Under the pieces are notes generated by a model. The model was not told the origin of the DNA. It worked only from the letters and a program-made list of their open reading frames with translations, and did no database searches. Of a stretch of 49,391 nucleotides of DNA, positions 31,831-38,575 are shown piece by piece. The translations under genes and the position numbers were made by a program. Origin of the DNA: Streptomyces hiroshimensis (GTDB lineage Bacteria > Actinomycetota > Actinomycetes > Streptomycetales > Streptomycetaceae). The DNA is taken from contig NZ_BMUT01000014.1 of assembly GCF_014650335.1 (NCBI RefSeq), positions 1-49,391 on the forward strand, in the 5' to 3' direction. Numbering within the stretch: position 1 is the stretch's first letter; the number at the start of each line of letters is the position of its first letter.

Positions 31831-32984
31831 CCGGGAGTCCAGGCCGGGAGCCGGTAGAGCCGCCGCGCGGTCTCCGATCCGATCAGCCCGGCGATCCGGG
31901 GCACTTCGGCCGCGGGCCACGCACCGTCGTCCACCCACGCCTGCGTCAACTGCCCGAGCGCCCGCGTGAACAGGCGGGTGCCGGCGACGTACAGCTCCGG
32001 CAGCCCGTAGGCGTCGGTGGAGAACATGACCTTTCCGAACGGAGCCAGCTCCAGCACTTCGGCGAGGACCGCCGTGGCCCGCGCCCCGGTGTGGGAGAGG
32101 GTGAGCCCGACGTCGGCGTAGACGTGCGGGAACACCCCGGCGAGATAGGCCGCGTTGCGGTGGTACGGGTAGGCGTGCAGCAGGACCAGCGGGCAGCCCG
32201 TCGGCCGTACGGCCTTGATGAAGTCGGTGAGCAGCGCAGGGTCGCTGCGGTGCAGGCGCAGATCGGGGTCGCCGAAGCCGGTGTGGATCTGCAGGGGCAG
32301 CCCGGTCCCGGCCGCGGTCCACAGGAGGTGGCGCAGGAGCACGGGGTCGTGGAGGCGACCGCCCGGCTCCCGCCCGGCCAGCCAGCCGTCCGTGGCGGCC
32401 CGCAGCTCCCCGGGGCCCGGCGGGGCCGGGTCGAAGTCGAGCCCGTGGCGGTAGGCGGCCACCGATTTGAAGCCCACGGCGGAGCGGGCCGCCGCGTGCA
32501 CGGCTTCCTGCAGGCCGTCGAGGAACTCCCGGCCGCTGCCTGACTTGTCCGCCGTGTGCTCGGCGAGCGTCTCCAGCCGGACGATCTCGTGGGCGCGCCC
32601 TCCGCCTGCACGGGCGAGCTCGTGGTGGGTGGTGAGGTCGTCGGCCAGTCCGGTGTCGACGACGTAGTCGGTGATCCCGGTGGCGCCGAGGAGCCGCCGG
32701 TTCACCTCGTCCGCGCCCAGTGCGGCGCGCCGGGCCAGGTAGTCGGCGGGCGCGCAGTGGGCCGGGAGCCCGAGGAGCGGCGGGCACCAGCGGCGCACGG
32801 CGAAGCCCAGCTGGCTGTCGAAGAACGTGGTGCCGTCGGCGGCGGGCGCGTCGGACTCCGTCAAGTACGCCGTGAAGCGGGACGCGGTGAGCGGGCCCCG
32901 GGCCACGCCGTGGCAGTGGTGGTCCACCAGGCCGCCGCCGGAGGGCTGTTCGGCGGGCGGTGCGGTCGCTGTCCGGTTCGCCAT
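31803..32984 (-). CDS. Amidohydrolase, FluG N-domain-like
   Basis: A 393-residue metal-dependent hydrolase of the amidohydrolase superfamily. The N-terminal LVDHHCHGVARG holds the HxxH-type metal motif. Later conserved parts are LPLQIHTGFGDPDLRLHR, VLLHAYPYHRNAAYLAGVFP, VYADVGLT and the VMFSTDAYGLPELYVAG segment with the catalytic Asp. This order matches the N-terminal domain of fungal FluG and plant nodulin-type proteins, where it is fused to a glutamine synthetase-like domain. Here the two parts are separate adjacent genes, 67 bp apart. It probably hydrolyses a gamma-glutamyl amide or related amide made or used by its partner. Confidence 0.87.
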   Translation of the reverse strand: MANRTATAPPAEQPSGGGLVDHHCHGVARGPLTASRFTAYLTESDAPAADGTTFFDSQLGFAVRRWCPPLLGLPAHCAPADYLARRAALGADEVNRRLLGATGITDYVVDTGLADDLTTHHELARAGGGRAHEIVRLETLAEHTADKSGSGREFLDGLQEAVHAAARSAVGFKSVAAYRHGLDFDPAPPGPGELRAATDGWLAGREPGGRLHDPVLLRHLLWTAAGTGLPLQIHTGFGDPDLRLHRSDPALLTDFIKAVRPTGCPLVLLHAYPYHRNAAYLAGVFPHVYADVGLTLSHTGARATAVLAEVLELAPFGKVMFSTDAYGLPELYVAGTRLFTRALGQLTQAWVDDGAWPAAEVPRIAGLIGSETARRLYRLPAWTPGCVRLREAA

Positions 32985-33051
32985 GGCTGCTGCCTTCTTC
33001 GCGACGTCGGTCCGGCCCGGGCAGGCCCCGGTCGGTCAGGGCCGGTCAGGT

Positions 33052-34434
33052 TCAGAAACGGTGCCGGAGGTCCTCGACGAGAGCCTCCGGGGTGTGGTGC
33101 TGCAGGCGCGCGTACTCGCCCTCGCGGACGGCGAGGAAGGCCTCGTAGAGCGGGTCGCCGAAGGCCTCGCGCAGGAGAGCGGAGCCGCGGAAGTGCTCAA
33201 GGGCCTGCGGCAGGCTCGTGGGCAGGCGGGGGACTCCGGCGTGGGTGACCGCCGGATCGCCGCTGACGGGGTCCGGCAGGGTGCACCGCCGGTCGATGCC
33301 GTCGAGCCCTGCGGCGATGACCGCGCCGGCCACCAGGTACGGGTTGGCCGTCGCGTCGATGCACTTGATCTCGGCGTTGGCGCCCTGGAGGTCCTTCGCC
33401 GGACCGGGAATGAAGCGGAGGGCGGCTTCCCGGTTCTCGGGTCCCCAGCACTGGAAGACACCGGCCCACATGGACGGTGAGAGCCGGAGGTAGCCGGCGG
33501 GGTGCGGACAGGTGACGGCCAGCAGCGCGGGCAGCGCCTGGAGGACCCCGGCGAGGAACGCCTCGCCGATCCGCGTCATGCCGAAGGGGCCTTCGCCGCC
33601 GCGGCACAGATTGCTGCCTTCCCTCCAGAGGCTGAGGTGGAGGTGCGCACCGTTGCCCACGGCCCCGTGCTCGACCACGGGGGCGAACGTGGCGTGCAGG
33701 CCGTGGTGCGCGGACACGGCGCGGATCGTCTCCCGTACGAGCACCGCGTCGTCGGCGGCGGCCACCGGGCCGGCCGGGGCGGTGGAGACCTCGAACTGGC
33801 CGGGGGAGTACTCCGGGTGGATCTGCAGCACGTCGATGCCCTGGGCTGCCAGGGCCTCCAGGACGTCGCGCACGTAGCCGGAGAGCGCGGTGACGCGGGT
33901 CATCCCGTAGGCGGGGCCGGGGCCCGCATAGCGGCGGGTGCGGCCGGGCGCCTCCGCGGCCCCGTCCTCCTCGGCCGCGTGTGTGACGACCCATTCGGTC
34001 TCGTAGCCCATGCGCAGTTCGAGACCGGACTGTGCGGCGTGCCCGGCCATGCGCCGCGCGAATCCGCGCTGGCAGGCCGCGTAGGGAGCGCCGTCCTGCT
34101 CGCAGCGGTCGGCCGGGGCCCAGGCCCAGCCCGGCTGGGCGGCCAGCACGGTCAGCCGGCCGAGGTCGGGGAAGAGGCGCAGATCCCCGTCGGGCCCGCC
34201 GATGTGGGCGCTGGTGACGGCGGAGTCGTCGCTGAGGTACACGTCGAAGACGGGGGACATGCCGACGCCCCACTGCGCCGCGTGGGCGAGCCGGGCCGTG
34301 GGGACGGCCTTGACGCGCGCGATGCCCGCGTTGTCGACCCAGGTCAGGGCGACGCCGTGGATGTCCTTGGCCGTCAGGCGCGCCGCCTCCTGGCGCGCTG
34401 CCGAGGCCGCGGCCTCGTGCGGGGGTGTGTCCAC
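33052..34434 (-). CDS. Glutamine synthetase-like gamma-glutamyl-amine ligase (GlnA3/GlnA4 type)
   Basis: A 460-residue GS-fold protein with the beta-grasp N-domain (LTWVDNAGIARVKAVPT) and catalytic domain. Recognisable blocks are YETEWVV, IHPEYSPGQFEVSTAPAGPV, GNGAHLHLSLWREG, and ENREAALRFIPGP with the catalytic Arg. It lacks the Tyr-adenylylation loop sequence of housekeeping GlnA. Streptomyces paralogues of this type ligate glutamate to polyamines or ethanolamine for nitrogen assimilation and detoxification; which amine is used here is not readable. Start GTG at 34434 has GGGAG six bases upstream. It heads the three-gene operon with the FluG-like amidohydrolase and RidA. Confidence 0.87.
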   Translation of the reverse strand: MDTPPHEAAASAARQEAARLTAKDIHGVALTWVDNAGIARVKAVPTARLAHAAQWGVGMSPVFDVYLSDDSAVTSAHIGGPDGDLRLFPDLGRLTVLAAQPGWAWAPADRCEQDGAPYAACQRGFARRMAGHAAQSGLELRMGYETEWVVTHAAEEDGAAEAPGRTRRYAGPGPAYGMTRVTALSGYVRDVLEALAAQGIDVLQIHPEYSPGQFEVSTAPAGPVAAADDAVLVRETIRAVSAHHGLHATFAPVVEHGAVGNGAHLHLSLWREGSNLCRGGEGPFGMTRIGEAFLAGVLQALPALLAVTCPHPAGYLRLSPSMWAGVFQCWGPENREAALRFIPGPAKDLQGANAEIKCIDATANPYLVAGAVIAAGLDGIDRRCTLPDPVSGDPAVTHAGVPRLPTSLPQALEHFRGSALLREAFGDPLYEAFLAVREGEYARLQHHTPEALVEDLRHRF

Positions 34435-34482
34435 GCTCGCTCCCGGGTGCCGGTGCCCTCAACTGCCCTGTGCGGGCCATTA

Positions 34483-34494
34483 CACCGTACGGTG
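34483..34494. promoter_or_regulatory. 12-bp perfect palindrome in the glutamine synthetase-like promoter
   Basis: CACCGTACGGTG is a perfect palindrome 49 bp upstream of the GTG start. On the minus strand it is followed directly by TAATGG, close to a -10 position, so it is a candidate repressor operator. Confidence 0.5.
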
Positions 34495-34515
34495 ACGGGC
34501 CCCGCGGGCAAAGAA

Positions 34516-34547
34516 CGCCCCGGCCCGGTGACGCCCGGGCCGGGGCG
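34516..34547 (-). terminator. Strong hairpin after the small hydrophobic protein gene
   Basis: CGCCCCGGCCCGG (34516-34528) pairs with CCGGGCCGGGGCG (34535-34547) around a six-base loop. It is 54 bp past the stop codon of the 51-residue gene. Confidence 0.8.
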
Positions 34548-34601
34548 GCGGCAGCCGGGCGGCCGCCGTGGTAGGGGGCTTCCGCAGCGGTGCGGCGCGG
34601 G

Positions 34602-34757
34602 CTACCAGCGGTACCAGCGCCCGCCGCCGGAGCGGACGAGGAAGCCGAGCAGCCAGAGCACGATGACGATGAGCGCGACCCACCAGAGGATCTTGAGGGC
34701 GAAGCCCGCGCCGAAGAGGAGCAGGGCGAGGAGCAGGACGATGAGCAGTGGAACCAT
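34602..34757 (-). CDS. Small hydrophobic membrane protein, 51 aa
   Basis: A 51-residue protein, almost all membrane: MVPLLIVLLLALLLFGAGFA, then LKILWWVALIVIVLWLLGFL, ending in a basic, Trp-rich tail GGGRWYRW. The two hydrophobic runs could form a helical hairpin. GGAGGTGAA seven bases before the ATG is a strong site, supporting a real gene. Conserved short hydrophobic proteins of this form are common in Streptomyces but have no established role; a stress-related membrane function is often supposed. It is divergent from the gas vesicle operon and has its own terminator. Confidence 0.85.
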   Translation of the reverse strand: MVPLLIVLLLALLLFGAGFALKILWWVALIVIVLWLLGFLVRSGGGRWYRW

Positions 34758-34897
34758 GGGGTTCACCTCCATCCGGTCGCATGCCCCCGAACGGCGCCCT
34801 CATGAGCGCAGTGCGCCCGGTCGCCCGGGCGCGTGCTCCTGACCGCCTGCAGCGCCCGGCCGGGAAACGCAGGCCGGGGCGGACGGACCGTGATCGC

Positions 34898-34925
34898 GGG
34901 TTTGGGTCCGCCGGGACGCGGTATC
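34898..34925 (+). promoter_or_regulatory. SigB-like stress promoter candidate for the gas vesicle operon
   Basis: GGGTTT (34898-34903) and GGTATC (34920-34925) are 16 bp apart, matching the Streptomyces SigB-type pattern (GNNT, then 14-16 bp, then GGGTA-like). Transcription would start just before the gvpO ribosome-binding site, leaving a short leader. Confidence 0.45.
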
Positions 34926-34943
34926 CGCAGGGCGAGGCCCTTC

Positions 34944-35264
34944 ATGACTGATAAGGCAGACGAACCCGACGAGACCGGCACGGGCCCGGAAGCGGGAACA
35001 CGGCCGGACCTCACCGCACCCCAGGTACTCCGCGCGGCCCGCGAGCAGTTCGCCGAACTGACCGGACTGCAGCCCGAAGGCGTCTCCCGGTTCGAACGGA
35101 CCGAGGACGGCTGGACGCTGGAGGCCGAGGCGGTCGAGGTCGCCCGGATCCCCGAGACCATGAGCGTCATGGCGCTCTACGAGCTGACCCTCGGCCCCGA
35201 CGGCCTGCTCACCGGCTACCGCCGCGTCCGGCGCTACGAGCGCGGCAGGTCCGACGCCCGCTGA
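34944..35264 (+). CDS. gvpO: Gas vesicle protein GvpO
   Basis: A 106-residue soluble protein. After an acidic, disordered N-terminus (about 1-25), the core has VLRAAREQFAELTGLQPEGV, EDGWTLEAEAVEVARIPE and the YELTLGPDGLLTGYRRVRRY end, all typical of GvpO. GvpO is a regulator or accessory factor needed in small amounts for gas vesicle assembly, and it is the first gene of Streptomyces gvp clusters. ATG at 34944 has GAGG upstream. The 88-bp gap to gvpA carries a 16-bp tandem duplication. Confidence 0.9.
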   Translation: MTDKADEPDETGTGPEAGTRPDLTAPQVLRAAREQFAELTGLQPEGVSRFERTEDGWTLEAEAVEVARIPETMSVMALYELTLGPDGLLTGYRRVRRYERGRSDAR

Positions 35265-35300
35265 GCCCCCTGCCGCGAGCGCCGCCGCACCGGTCCCGTC

Positions 35301-35340
35301 GCGACGAGAGAACAACGCGACGAGAGAACAAGACGAGAGG
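35301..35340 (+). repeat. 16-bp tandem duplication upstream of gvpA
   Basis: GCGACGAGAGAACAAC (35301-35316) is repeated with one change at 35317-35332, and a partial third copy (ACGAGAGG, 35333-35340) forms part of the gvpA ribosome-binding region. Confidence 0.85.
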
Positions 35341-35352
35341 AAACCGCCCGAG

Positions 35353-35772
35353 ATGAGCGTTGTCCCTGCGCAACCGGGCACCGGCTCCGCCGGCGGCACC
35401 AGCGGTCTGTACGACGTGATCGAACTGGTGCTCGACCGCGGGCTGGTCATCGACGCGTTCGTACGCGTCTCGCTGGTCGGCATCGAGATCCTGAAGATCG
35501 ACGTACGCGTCGTCGTCGCCAGTGTCGACACCTACCTGCGCTTCGCCGAGGCCTGCAACCGCCTCGACCTGGAATCCGGACCCCACAAGAGCGCCGGCCT
35601 GCCCGAACTCGTCGGCGAGGTGACCGAGAGCGGCGCCCACGGCAAGACCAAGGGCGCCCTCTCCGGCGCCGCCCAGACCGTCTCCGACGCCATTCACCAG
35701 GTGCGCGACCGCGGCGAGGAACCGAGCCGCAGCCGCCGTTCCACCTCCCGCAAGAAGGAGGACACCGAGTGA
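35353..35772 (+). CDS. gvpA: Gas vesicle structural protein GvpA-type
   Basis: A 139-residue GvpA-family protein. The core LYDVIELVLDRGLVIDAFVR, then VSLVGIEILKIDVRVVVASV and DTYLRFAEACNRLDL, is the conserved shell-forming region that builds the ribbed hydrophobic gas vesicle wall. Beyond it there is an unusual 65-residue hydrophilic tail, rich in Lys, Arg and Ser (SRSRRSTSRKKEDTE at the end), much longer than the tail of classic 70-residue GvpA. The stop overlaps gvpF by GTGA, so translation is coupled. Confidence 0.9.
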   Translation: MSVVPAQPGTGSAGGTSGLYDVIELVLDRGLVIDAFVRVSLVGIEILKIDVRVVVASVDTYLRFAEACNRLDLESGPHKSAGLPELVGEVTESGAHGKTKGALSGAAQTVSDAIHQVRDRGEEPSRSRRSTSRKKEDTE

Positions 35773-36485
35773 GCACCTACGTCTACGGCATCGCGCGCGC
35801 CGGCAGCACCCACCTGCCCGACGGCCTCACCGGCATCGGGGACCCGCCACGCCCTGTGCGGGTGGTGAGCCGGGCCGGCCTGGCCGCGGTCGTCAGCGAC
35901 TGCCCCGAGCAGCTGCGCCCCAAGCGCCGTGACCTGCTGGCCCACCAGCAGGTGCTGGCGGCGGCCGGCCGCCGCGCCCCCGTGCTGCCGATGCGCTTCG
36001 GCAGCGTCTCCGACAGCGACGAGAACGTGGCCGAAGTGCTCTCCGAGCACTGCGGGCGCTACGAGGAACAGCTCGACCGGCTCGCCGGCCGCGTCGAGTA
36101 CAACGTCAAGGTCCTCCACCGGGAGGACGCCGCCCTGCACCTCGTCCTCTCCGAGGACGCCGGGCTGCGGGCCCTCGCCGAGGCCAACCGGACCGCCGGC
36201 GGCGGCTCGTACGAACAGCGCCTGCGCTTCGGCGAAAAGGTCGCGAACAGCATGCGCGAACGCGAGGCACAGGACGCCGCGCTGGTGCGCGACGCGCTGG
36301 CGCCCCTGGCCGAGGACCACCGGGACGGCCCGCAGAGCGCGGGCTGGTTCCTGAACCTGTCCCTGCTCGTCGAGGAGTCCGCATCCCGGCGGCCGCTGGA
36401 GGAGGCCGGGCGGCTCGGCGAGCGTCACCCGCAGCTGGACATCAAGGTCAACGGTCCGCTCCCGCCGTACAGCTTCGCCACGTGA
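35769..36485 (+). CDS. gvpF: Gas vesicle protein GvpF (GvpL/F family)
   Basis: A 238-residue GvpL/F protein. It begins MSTYVYGIARAGSTHLPDGL, has HQQVLAAAGRRAPVLPMRFG and VEYNVKVLHREDAALHLVL, and ends INGPLPPYSFA-like (VNGPLPPYSFAT), which is the family's closing motif. GvpF binds GvpA and is thought to act in early assembly on the vesicle's inner face. Start GTG overlaps gvpA's stop and the end overlaps gvpG's start, forming a chain of coupled genes. Confidence 0.92.
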   Translation: MSTYVYGIARAGSTHLPDGLTGIGDPPRPVRVVSRAGLAAVVSDCPEQLRPKRRDLLAHQQVLAAAGRRAPVLPMRFGSVSDSDENVAEVLSEHCGRYEEQLDRLAGRVEYNVKVLHREDAALHLVLSEDAGLRALAEANRTAGGGSYEQRLRFGEKVANSMREREAQDAALVRDALAPLAEDHRDGPQSAGWFLNLSLLVEESASRRPLEEAGRLGERHPQLDIKVNGPLPPYSFAT

Positions 36486-36697
36486 TCACCTTCGTGAGCT
36501 GGGTGCTGCGCCGCGTCGTCGCCGAGGCCGAGCGCCTCCACCACGACCCGGCGGCCGTCCGGCGTGAACTCGAAGTGCTCGAGGAGCAGCTGGTGAGCGG
36601 CGCCATCGACGAGGAGGAGTTCGACCGGCGCGAGGACGCCCTGCTGGACCGCATGGAGGCGGCCGGGCAGCGGCCCGCAGGAGGAGGCGCGGCATGA
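36482..36697 (+). CDS. gvpG: Gas vesicle protein GvpG
   Basis: A 71-residue helical protein with the GvpG pattern: an amphipathic start (VSWVLRRVVAEAERLHHDP) and the acidic LEEQLVSGAIDEEEFDRRED. GvpG is a minor assembly factor that works with GvpF and GvpL. It starts at GTG 36482 inside gvpF's end and overlaps gvpJ by ATGA. The short C-terminal tail is Gly/Ala-rich. Confidence 0.9.
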   Translation: MITFVSWVLRRVVAEAERLHHDPAAVRRELEVLEEQLVSGAIDEEEFDRREDALLDRMEAAGQRPAGGGAA

Positions 36698-37095
36698 CCG
36701 GCCGACCGGCGCCGTCGCTCCCCGGCGGCAGCAGCAGCTCGGCGAACCTCGCCGACATCCTGGAGCGCGTGCTCGACAAGGGCATCGTCATCGCCGGCGA
36801 CATCCGTGTCGACCTGCTCGACATCGAACTCCTCACCATCAGGCTGCGCCTGGTCGTCGCCTCCGTCGACAAGGCCCGGGAGATGGGGATCGACTGGTGG
36901 GAGAGCGATCCCTCCCTCTCCTCGGGCGCCCGCCGGCGCGCACTGGACGCGGAGAACGCACGGCTGCGGTCCCGCATCGCCGAACTCGAAGCACACGACG
37001 GGGAAGCACGCGACGGAAGAGCACGCGACGGGGACACACGCGACGGGCTCGAAGAGCTTGAAGGAGCCGAAAGGAGGGGTCCCGGTGAACCGTGA
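36694..37095 (+). CDS. gvpJ: Gas vesicle protein GvpJ (GvpA-related)
   Basis: A 133-residue GvpA-paralogue. NLADILERVLDKGIVIAGDI, VDLLDIELLTIRLRLVVASV and the diagnostic AREMGIDWWESDPSLSS are present. GvpJ-type proteins help form vesicle tips or early nuclei. After a short helix (LDAENARLRSRIAELEA) comes a charged repeat of four 5-residue units (GEARD, GRARD, GDTRD pattern) encoded by a 15-bp tandem repeat, which looks like a recent expansion. The end overlaps gvpL by 11 bp. Confidence 0.88.
   Translation: MTGRPAPSLPGGSSSSANLADILERVLDKGIVIAGDIRVDLLDIELLTIRLRLVVASVDKAREMGIDWWESDPSLSSGARRRALDAENARLRSRIAELEAHDGEARDGRARDGDTRDGLEELEGAERRGPGEP
36991..37050 (+). repeat. 15-bp tandem repeat, four units, in the gvpJ 3' end
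   Basis: Units start at 36991, 37006, 37021 and 37036 and share the core CACGCGACGG. The repeat is in frame and adds five residues per unit to the C-terminal tail of GvpJ, shortly before the gvpL ribosome-binding site. Confidence 0.85.
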
Positions 37096-37969
37096 CCGTA
37101 CGGAACTGCTGTACGCCTACGCCGTCCTGCGGGACACCGGTGCAGCCGGGGACGGGCCCGGCACGGTCACCGGCGCCACGGGCGTCGCCGGCGAGCCGGT
37201 GCGCGCGGTGCGGGAAGGCGGACTCGTGGTCCTGGTGGGGTCCGTCCCCGCGGCCGAGTTCGACGAGGAGGGGCTGCGCGAGCGGCTTGAGGACCTCGCC
37301 TGGCTGGAGCACGTCGCGCGCGGCCACCAGCGGGTGGTCGACGCGGCGTCGGCCGGCGCGCCGTGCGTCCTGCCGCTGCGGCTCGCGACCGTCTACCGCG
37401 ACGAGGCAGGCGTGCGCCGCATGCTGACGGCCCGCCACACCGCGTTCGGCGCCGCCCTGGACCGGCTGGAGGGCCGCGCCGAGTGGGGAGTCAAGATCCA
37501 CACCGTTGCGGAGGGGGCCGCCGAAGCACCGGCCGCGACGCCCCCGCCCCCGCCCCCGCTCCCGGGCCCGCGTTCCCGGGCCCGCCCACGAGCGCCGCGC
37601 GCCGCCACGTCCGGCCGCGACTACCTCCGGCAGCGTGCCGCGGAACGCCAGGCGCGCGAGGAGGAGTGGCGGCACGTGGACGAGGCCGCGCGCGGCATCC
37701 ACGCCGCCCTCGCCACCCTCGCGGAGGAGACCCGGCTCTACCCGCCGCAGAACCCCCGCTTCACCGGGCACCCGGGCCGCAACGTCCTCAACGCCGCCTA
37801 CCTCGTGCCCCGCGAGCGCGGTCCCGCCTTCACCGCAGCCGTCGCCGGACTGGCCGGCCGCGCACCGCAGGACGGGCTGAGGGTGGAGCTGACGGGGCCG
37901 TGGGCGCCGTACTCCTTCGTGGCCGGCGAGCCGTCGCGGGAACCCGCCCACGACACGGGCACGGCATGA
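37085..37969 (+). CDS. gvpL: Gas vesicle protein GvpL (GvpL/F family)
   Basis: A 294-residue GvpL/F protein, longer than the GvpF of this cluster. GTG at 37085 is preferred because AGGAGGGG lies just upstream. LLYAYAVLRDTG opens the fold, with VVDAASAGAPCVLPLRLATV and AEWGVKIHTVAEG in the first domain. A Pro/Arg-rich insert (about 146-175, containing a run of prolines) separates it from the second domain, which includes NVLNAAYLVPRERGPAFTAA and the ending TGPWAPYSFV. GvpL contacts several Gvp proteins during assembly. The stop overlaps the next gene by ATGA. Confidence 0.9.
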   Translation: MNRDRTELLYAYAVLRDTGAAGDGPGTVTGATGVAGEPVRAVREGGLVVLVGSVPAAEFDEEGLRERLEDLAWLEHVARGHQRVVDAASAGAPCVLPLRLATVYRDEAGVRRMLTARHTAFGAALDRLEGRAEWGVKIHTVAEGAAEAPAATPPPPPPLPGPRSRARPRAPRAATSGRDYLRQRAAERQAREEEWRHVDEAARGIHAALATLAEETRLYPPQNPRFTGHPGRNVLNAAYLVPRERGPAFTAAVAGLAGRAPQDGLRVELTGPWAPYSFVAGEPSREPAHDTGTA

Positions 37970-38151
37970 CCGGCACCGGCAGCGGTCCCCTCGCCGAGCG
38001 GCGCCTGTCCCTGCTCGACCTCCTCGACCGGCTGCTCGCGGGAGGCGTCGTGCTGGCCGGCGACCTCACCCTGAGCATCGCCGACGTCGACCTCGTCCGC
38101 GTCGACCTGCGCGCGCTCATCAGCTCGGTCGAAGGGGAGGACCGTCCATGA
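37966..38151 (+). CDS. gvpS: Short GvpA/J-family protein (GvpS/M type)
   Basis: A 61-residue GvpA-related protein that is almost only core: LSLLDLLDRLLAGGVVLAGD, then LTLSIADVDLVRVDLRALIS. The pattern is that of the short GvpJ/M/S paralogues which cap or nucleate vesicles. I use gvpS because of its position between gvpL and gvpK, as in other Streptomyces clusters; the paralogue name is less certain than the family. It is coupled at both ends by ATGA overlaps. Confidence 0.85.
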   Translation: MTGTGSGPLAERRLSLLDLLDRLLAGGVVLAGDLTLSIADVDLVRVDLRALISSVEGEDRP

Positions 38152-38426
38152 CGGCGCGCCGGCTGGAGCTGGACGAGGAGGCCGTCGAACGCGACCTGGT
38201 CACCCTCGTGCTGACCGTCGTGGAGCTCCTGCGTCAGCTGATGGAGCGCCAGGCGCTGCGCCGCGTGGAGCGCGGTGACCTGAGCGAGGACCAGGAGGAG
38301 CGCATCGGCCTCACGCTGATGCTGCTGGAGCGGCGCATGCAGGAGCTGTGCACCCGCTACGGACTGGAGCCGCACGACCTGAACCTCGACCTCGGCCCGC
38401 TCGGCTCCCTCCTGCCGCGCGAGTGA
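38148..38426 (+). CDS. gvpK: Gas vesicle protein GvpK
   Basis: A 92-residue helical protein with the GvpK pattern: VERDLVTLVLTVVELLRQLM, ERQALRRVERGDLSEDQEER, then LGLTLM-like (IGLTLMLLERRMQELCTRYG) and the ending LNLDLGPLGSLLP. GvpK has an accessory assembly role. It is the last gene of the cluster; no terminator was recognised, but its 3' end has been triplicated as a tandem repeat. Confidence 0.92.
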   Translation: MTARRLELDEEAVERDLVTLVLTVVELLRQLMERQALRRVERGDLSEDQEERIGLTLMLLERRMQELCTRYGLEPHDLNLDLGPLGSLLPRE

Positions 38427-38474
38427 CCCGGTCCCTGCCGCGCGAGCGATCCGCCCCTGCCGCGCGAGTGACCG
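38412..38474 (+). repeat. Triplicated gvpK stop-codon segment
   Basis: CTGCCGCGCGAGTGACC at 38412-38428 (including the gvpK stop) recurs with changes at 38436 and without change at 38458-38474, giving periods of 24 and 22 bp. Confidence 0.85.
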
Positions 38475-38575
38475 GCGCCCCACCGTCCGAATGGCCCATC
38501 CCTGGTTTGTGCGACGGCGCCCACGGCTACACACGAGGCGCCCGCCGCAACGGGCACGGGCTTAACGGAGGGGCG

